Shown here: positions 53,947 through 58,515 of the stretch, in pieces | Layout of the letters: each line of letters starts with the position of its first letter | Position numbering within the stretch: position 1 is the first letter of the stretch | Assembly: GCF_003052605.1 (NCBI RefSeq) | Contig: NZ_QASO01000106.1 | Coordinates: forward strand, 1-58,515 | Length of the DNA: 58,515 nt | From: Ectopseudomonas oleovorans | Lineage (GTDB): Bacteria; Pseudomonadota; Gammaproteobacteria; Pseudomonadales; Pseudomonadaceae | Reading direction: 5' to 3' | Made by a program: the position numbers and the translations under genes | Notes under the pieces: model-generated | Seen by the model: the letters and a program-made list of their open reading frames with translations, nothing else | Databases searched by the model: none | What the model was told of the DNA's origin: nothing

Positions 53947-53963
53947 CTTAACGCTGTATTAAG
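53947..53963 (-). promoter_or_regulatory. PmrA/QseB-like box ahead of the T_hemolysin operon
   Basis: Minus strand CTTAATACAGCGTTAAG: two TTAA half-sites 11 bp apart (CTTAAT-N5-GTTAAG), close to the direct repeat bound by PmrA/QseB regulators. CACAAT at 53935-53930 is suitably placed as a -10 box, with the operator in place of a -35. Confidence 0.6.
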
Positions 53964-54110
53964 ACTTTGCAAAATCTTTCGGGCGCCGCGCTATCGCGAA
54001 TGCATGTGTATTGATGTTCATGGGCTGGTGAGCGGATAAGGTTCACGCTGAGCAGGCCATCGCTGTCAGGATCGGCAGTCGAATGTTTTTAGGCATTCAG
54101 GGAGGAAAAA

Positions 54111-55157
54111 ATGACGCAAGCCAAGGCTGACCCCAAGCTGCAACCTCTGCTCACCGAACTGGCCGAGCTGATCCGCCAGGCGCGGCAGCAGGCAGTGCGG
54201 GCCGTGGATACGATTCAGGTGCAAACCTGCTGGGAAGTGGGCCGGCATATCGTCGAGTTCGAGCAGGCTGGGCAGGCGCGTGCCGCCTACGGCAAGAAGC
54301 TGCTGCCGACGCTGGCCAGTGAGCTGACGGCTGAGTTCGGTAAGGGCTTCGATGCCTCTAACCTGCGCTACATGCGTCTGTTCTACCAAGCTTTTCCGAT
54401 TCGTGACGCACTGCGTCACGAATTGAGCTGGACGCACTATCGCATCCTGCTCAAGCTGGACAGCGACAGTGCACGGCAGTGGTACATGAACGAGGCCGCG
54501 ACGCAGAATTGGAGCACTCGTGCGTTGGAGAGGCAGATCGGTACGCTGTATTACGAGCGCCTGCTGGCCAGCCAGGATCGCGCGGCGGTCGAGCAGGAGG
54601 CGGCGAGCAAGCTGCAGGCCCTGGGCAAGAGCCCGCGTGAGTTCGTGCGCGATCCTGTGCTGCTGGAGTTCCTCGGCCTGCCCAATGCCGGCACCATGCT
54701 GGAGGGCGAGCTGGAGCAGGCGCTGATCGACCAGTTGCAGAGCTTTTTGCTGGAACTGGGCAAGGGTTTCGCCTTCGTCGGCCGGCAGCAGCGCATCAGC
54801 ACCGAGAGCAAGGATTTCTATATCGACCTGGTGTTCTACAACTACCTGCTCAAGTGCTTCGTCATTTTTGACCTCAAGCGCGGCGAGCTGACCCATCAGG
54901 ACATCGGCCAGATGGACATGTACGTGCGCATGTTCGATGACCTCAGGCGCGGCCCGGAAGATGGCCCGACCGTGGGCATCATACTCTGTGCGCAGAGGGA
55001 TGCGTCAGTGGTGCGTTATTCGGTGCTGCAGGGCAATGAGCAACTGTTCGCCAGCAAATACAAGCTGGTGTTGCCCAGCGAAGAAGAGCTACGGGCCGAG
55101 CTGGATCGGGAGCGAGCGCGGCTGGCCGAGCAACGTGGGCTGTACTGGGTTCACTGA
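54111..55157 (+). CDS. DUF1016 / PDDEXK nuclease-domain protein (YhcG-like)
   Basis: A 348-residue protein: N-terminal DUF1016_N helical domain (TIQVQTCWEVGRHIVEFEQ; FDASNLRYMRLFYQAFP) and C-terminal PDDEXK fold (FVGRQQRISTESKDFYIDL and FVIFDLKRGELTHQDIGQM, with Asp, Asp and DxK). GGGAGG precedes the ATG. Members act with restriction systems, phages or DNA repair. It stands alone here, in a gap between operons, which suggests acquisition. Confidence 0.88.
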   Translation: MTQAKADPKLQPLLTELAELIRQARQQAVRAVDTIQVQTCWEVGRHIVEFEQAGQARAAYGKKLLPTLASELTAEFGKGFDASNLRYMRLFYQAFPIRDALRHELSWTHYRILLKLDSDSARQWYMNEAATQNWSTRALERQIGTLYYERLLASQDRAAVEQEAASKLQALGKSPREFVRDPVLLEFLGLPNAGTMLEGELEQALIDQLQSFLLELGKGFAFVGRQQRISTESKDFYIDLVFYNYLLKCFVIFDLKRGELTHQDIGQMDMYVRMFDDLRRGPEDGPTVGIILCAQRDASVVRYSVLQGNEQLFASKYKLVLPSEEELRAELDRERARLAEQRGLYWVH

Positions 55158-55223
55158 GCTGGGAGGGGGTTGTGCATCAGGGCACCGAGCGGCTGCCAGG
55201 CTCGGCCCCGGGCCTGAGGATAT

Positions 55224-55622
55224 TCAGCCGACCTGCGCAACCCAGTCATTGAGGTTGTAGTAGTTGCTGATGCGCGCGACCTTGCCGTTTTTGATCTCGA
55301 AGAAGGCGCCGGCCGGCAGCACATAGGTCTGGCCATTGGCCGGCGGCAGGCCCTCGTCGTTGGCCAGGTATTCGCCGTGTACCACGAACTCGGCAGCGGC
55401 GCGGTCGCCTGCAGCGTTCTGCATGACCACGATGTCATCCAGGCGCTCGCGGTAGCAACGGTTCATCTTGTTCATGAAAGCGGCGAAGGTGGCCTTGCCG
55501 ACCTGACGTTCACCCTGGTTGATGTCGTGCACCACGTCGTCTGCCAGCAGGTCGAAGAAGGCGGGCATGTCGCCGGCGTTGAAGGCAGCGTAGTAGGCCT
55601 GAACCAGTTCGGTGGCGGTCAT
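55224..55622 (-). CDS. SnoaL/ketosteroid-isomerase-like (NTF2-fold) protein
   Basis: A 132-residue protein: TELVQAYYAAFNAGDMPAFFDLLADDVVHDINQG and a C-terminal PAGAFFEIKNGKVARISNYYNLNDW. Such steroid-isomerase-related proteins bind small hydrophobic ligands. Divergent from the GNAT-amidase pair. Confidence 0.85.
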   Translation of the reverse strand: MTATELVQAYYAAFNAGDMPAFFDLLADDVVHDINQGERQVGKATFAAFMNKMNRCYRERLDDIVVMQNAAGDRAAAEFVVHGEYLANDEGLPPANGQTYVLPAGAFFEIKNGKVARISNYYNLNDWVAQVG

Positions 55623-55733
55623 GGCTAAGTTCCTTTCGTGGCGTGGTTAGTGGTTCGTTGGCCCGCATGATAAGTTCACCGTTTACCGCTGGTATAGCTG
55701 CTGGCGTCACCCTGTTGCTGGCGAGCGACTGCA

Positions 55734-56324
55734 ATGGATATCCGACTGCTCCGGGGGGCGGAGATCGAACCCCATATCGACGACCTGGCGCGCCTGCGCA
55801 TCCAGGTGTTCCGCGAGTTTCCCTACCTCTACGACGGCAACCTCGACTACGAGGCCGAATACCTGGCCACCTACGTGCGCAGTGCCGATAGCCTGTGCGT
55901 GCTGGTACGTGACGAGGGGCGTGTGGTCGGCGCGTCCACGGCACTGCCGCTGGCTGATGAAACCGAGGAATTTCAGCAGCCATTCACCGCCGCGGGCTGG
56001 AATCCGGCGCGGATTTTCTACTGCGCCGAATCGGTGGTCCTGCCGGCCTGGCGCGGGCGTGGCCTGGGCATGCGCTTCTTCGTCGAGCGCGAGGGCCATG
56101 CACGCGCGTTGGGCGGTTTCGACTGGTGCGCCTTCTGCGCCGTGCAGCGCCCCGTCGATCATCCGCGGCGGCCAGCCGACTATCAACCGCTGGACGCCTT
56201 CTGGGCGCGCCGCGGCTATCGCCATCACCCCGAATTGCACACCTATTACCACTGGCGCGATCTGGATGAAGCCGAGGAGTCGGCCAAACCCATGTCGTTC
56301 TGGTTGAAGGAGCTCGCGTCATGA
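55734..56324 (+). CDS. GNAT-family N-acetyltransferase
   Basis: A 196-residue GNAT protein; acetyl-CoA loop in LPAWRGRGLGMRFFVEREGHA, and a C-terminal extension (DAFWARRGYRHHPELHTYYHWRDLDE). It overlaps the following amidase gene by 4 bp (ATGA). Pairing of a GNAT with a carbon-nitrogen hydrolase is common in bacteria and sometimes occurs as a fusion. Substrate unknown. Confidence 0.85.
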   Translation: MDIRLLRGAEIEPHIDDLARLRIQVFREFPYLYDGNLDYEAEYLATYVRSADSLCVLVRDEGRVVGASTALPLADETEEFQQPFTAAGWNPARIFYCAESVVLPAWRGRGLGMRFFVEREGHARALGGFDWCAFCAVQRPVDHPRRPADYQPLDAFWARRGYRHHPELHTYYHWRDLDEAEESAKPMSFWLKELAS

Positions 56325-57190
56325 TCAAGGTCGCCGCCTGCCAATATCACATCGACTTGTTCGCCACCTGGGACGCTTATGCCGAGCATCTCACCACGCT
56401 GTGTGAGGACGCAGCCGGGCAGGGCGCCGAGCTGCTGCTGCTGCCGGAATACGCTGGCCTGGTGCTGACCGGCCAGTTGCAGGAAGCCGAGCGCGGCGAT
56501 CTGCATGGCTCCATCGCCGGCATCCAGCCGCTGCTGCCACGCTGGCTGGAACTGTGCGAGAGCCTGGCGCGGCGGTTGAGTATCTACCTGCAGCCCGGTT
56601 CGGTGGCGGTGCTGGATGATGACGGCATCTACCGCAATCGCGCCTGGCTGTTTGGCCCGGACGGCTGTCTGGGCACTCAGGACAAGCTGATCATGACCCG
56701 CTTCGAGCTTGAGCAGTGGCACATCGCAGCGGGTAACGGGCTGAAGGTGTTCGATACCGCGCTGGGCAAGCTGGGCATCCTGATCTGCTACGACAATGAA
56801 TTCCCCCTGCTGGCGCGCCGGCTGGCCGAAGACGGCGCCGACCTGATCCTCGCGCCCAGCTGTACCGACACCGAGGCCGGCTTCTACCGGGTGCGCATCG
56901 GCTGTCAGGCCCGCGCCCTGGAGAACCAGCTTGCCGTGCTGCACGCCTCGACCGTCGGCCTCGCGCCCTGGTCGCCGGCGCTGGACGAGAACTACGGCCG
57001 CGCCGCCCTCTACGTCCCCTCCGACTACGGCATGCCGCCCAGCGGCGTGCTCGCCGAAAGCCCGGAACTCTGCCCGGCGCAAAGCCGCTGGCTGATCGCC
57101 GACCTGGACCTGGACGAGGTCCGTCGCGTACGTGAGCAGGGGCAGGTGTTCACCCGACGGGATTGGCCGGAGCAGTTCGGAGCAGGGTAG
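56321..57190 (+). CDS. Carbon-nitrogen hydrolase (nitrilase superfamily amidase)
   Basis: A 289-residue enzyme with Glu in LLLLPEYAGL, Lys in TQDKLIMTRFE and Cys in GILICYDNEFP as the catalytic triad, so an amidase/carbamoylase-type branch distinct from NitC. Co-translated with the GNAT gene. It ends 57 bp before the CRISPR array. Confidence 0.88.
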   Translation: MIKVAACQYHIDLFATWDAYAEHLTTLCEDAAGQGAELLLLPEYAGLVLTGQLQEAERGDLHGSIAGIQPLLPRWLELCESLARRLSIYLQPGSVAVLDDDGIYRNRAWLFGPDGCLGTQDKLIMTRFELEQWHIAAGNGLKVFDTALGKLGILICYDNEFPLLARRLAEDGADLILAPSCTDTEAGFYRVRIGCQARALENQLAVLHASTVGLAPWSPALDENYGRAALYVPSDYGMPPSGVLAESPELCPAQSRWLIADLDLDEVRRVREQGQVFTRRDWPEQFGAG

Positions 57191-57247
57191 TAAGGTCGGT
57201 TCCTCTGCGGACGCGAGGGATACGCCCGCGCAATGCTCGGCCAATTG

Positions 57248-58513
57248 TGGTTCATCCCCGCGTATGCGGGGAACACGGCTGCGGTGCCGTCAGACCAGCC
57301 CAGCGCCCACGGTTCATCCCCGCGTATGCGGGGGAACACGTAAACAGCCGCGCCATGCTGTTCATGTCGAGCGGTTCATCCCCGCGTATGCGGGGAACAC
57401 CGGATTCGCCATCTTCAGCTCGAAGTTGGCTCCGGTTCATCCCCGCGTATGCGGGGGACACGCCGTATGTTTGTTCTGGACGTCCAGCATGCGCGGTTCA
57501 TCCCCGCGTATGCGGGGAACACATATCGCAAGAAAGCCCTCGCCTCCATGGCGGCGGTTCATCCCCGCGTATGCGGGGAACACACCTGCCAGCGCCTATG
57601 GCTAAGCCAGATACCCGGTTCATCCCCGCGTATGCGGGGAACACCATCTCTATCCGAGAACTCCCCGGCAACCACGCGGTTCATCCCCGCGTATGCGGGG
57701 AACACGCATTCATGCCGCTGCTGCCCACCAAGGAGGACGGTTCATCCCCGCGTATGCGGGGAACACGTGCAGCCGCCCAGTGTGAAGCATGGCGAGGACG
57801 GTTCATCCCCGCGTATGCGGGGAACACAACTGCAGGCCGAACTGGCGGCCCTGCGTGCGCGGTTCATCCCCGCGTATGCGGGGAATACTACCACTCAGCG
57901 CAGAACAGCACGCGAGCACGCGGTTCATCCCCGCGTATGCGGGGAACACGGAGCCAGCTGTGACAGTGCGGAGGTGTTCTCCGCGGTTCATCCCCGCGTA
58001 TGCGGGGAACACGTGAACCGCACCGAGCACGACGTATCCCGCGCCGGTTCATCCCCGCGTATGCGGGGAACACGCGCGTGCTGGAGCCGTCCGTGGGCGT
58101 GGGCAAGGTTCATCCCCGCGTATGCGGGGAACACCTGATCAGTTGGGCAGCCAGGATCAGCCGGATCGGTTCATCCCCGCGTATGCGGGGAACACCTCCC
58201 TCCCCGCTGCACTGCGCGCCCCAGGTGCGGTTCATCCCCGCGTATGCGGGGAACACGATACGCTGGATAAGGCCGGAAATTGACGGCACGGTTCATCCCC
58301 GCGTATGCGGGGAACACCCGGGTCCGGGGTGGCGTCGATGGGCCGTATGATGCGGCCGAGTACGGTTCATCCCCGCGTATGCGGGGAACACGCCCGCACT
58401 CAGCCCCACATGATCGCCCGAGGCGGTTCATCCCCGCGTATGCGGGGAACACGGCGTCGATGGGCCGTATGATGCGGCCGAGTACGGTTCATCCCCGCGT
58501 ATGCGGGGAACAC
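57248..58513 (-). CRISPR. Type I-E CRISPR array, 21 repeats seen, right end not reached
   Basis: 29-bp repeats beginning CGGTTCATCCCC and ending GCGGGGAACAC on the plus strand; the I-E convention (GTGTTCCCCGC start) puts transcription on the minus strand, with the leader beyond the right edge. Repeats start at 57248, 57310, 57372, then every 61 bp to 57921, then 57984 and every 61 bp to 58289, then 58363, 58424, 58485. Spacers are 32 nt except 33 (57277-57309), 34 (57950-57983) and 45 (58318-58362). Variant repeats: 57248 (first base T), 57310 (extra G, 30 bp), 57433 (A to G), 57860 (C to T), 58106 (first base A). Decay on the left fits the trailer end. No cas gene lies in the window. Confidence 0.97.
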
Positions 58514-58515
58514 GC

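Noticed and set aside
57132..58452. Long open frames with repeated FIPAYAG / HPRVCGEH-type peptides
   Set aside because: They are translations of the CRISPR repeats in several frames; not genes.

Overview
The window reads as a high-GC Pseudomonas chromosome, most likely of the P. mendocina / P. oleovorans (pseudoalcaligenes) group. The reasons are the codon use, the GTAGGGTGCGC-type intergenic palindromes, a folM-folE-folX cluster, a short LOV protein of the P. putida PpSB1 type, a complete nit1C cluster as known from the cyanotroph P. pseudoalcaligenes CECT5344, and a methylated-amine pathway as known from P. mendocina. Species is an inference from gene content only. No rRNA or tRNA gene was recognised.

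Layout. 1-3.9 kb: a qorR/qorB redox pair, a DAO-type flavoprotein and an IclR regulator. 4-12 kb: nitA-nitBCDEFGH (nit1C, cyanide/nitrile nitrogen assimilation), with a sigma54 promoter and three TACGA-N4-TCGTA dyads upstream, and gene debris next to nitH. 12.5-34.4 kb: a methylated-amine region. It holds an XRE-cupin regulator, gmaS, mgsABC, a four-gene heme-dependent dimethylamine demethylase operon, an SMR transporter, a class I amidotransferase, an aldehyde dehydrogenase, a one-helix membrane protein with an Amt transporter, a soluble PAS/chemoreceptor-like protein, tdm, tmm and a NarX/NarL-like sensor-regulator-PAS operon. Together these encode trimethylamine -> TMAO -> dimethylamine -> methylamine -> gamma-glutamylmethylamide -> N-methylglutamate. 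The last step (mgdABCD) is not in the window. 34.4-38.7 kb: azlCD, a putative glycolipid-binding protein, hopJ-DUF1244-folX-folE-folM. 39-42 kb: a light-sensing neighbourhood (class II LitR-like MerR regulator, PilZ protein, LOV protein). 42-47.4 kb: assorted metabolic genes. 47.5-53.9 kb: a seven-gene operon (thermostable-hemolysin-family acyltransferase-like protein, AMP-ligase, heme-oxygenase-fold protein, SDR, TPR protein, OmpR-type regulator, sensor kinase) behind a PmrA-like box. 54-57.2 kb: a DUF1016 nuclease and a SnoaL/GNAT/amidase group. 57.25 kb to the end: a type I-E CRISPR array (21 repeats seen) that runs off the right edge.

Most notable signals. (1) A 13-bp dyad TTC-N7-GAA recurs at promoters of the methylated-amine region. 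It lies 1-3 nt downstream of the -12 element of three sigma54 promoters (gmaS, demethylase operon, amt) and is often repeated exactly 20 bp away, which suggests one dedicated regulator, perhaps the local XRE-cupin protein. (2) Three NitA-type upstream dyads, one covering the nitA ribosome binding site. (3) A self-regulated seven-gene operon that looks like an undescribed acyl-modifying pathway. (4) A LOV/LitR/PilZ cluster with LitR-type sites in front of folMEX. (5) A CRISPR spacer present twice, once fused to 13 extra bases in a 45-nt spacer.
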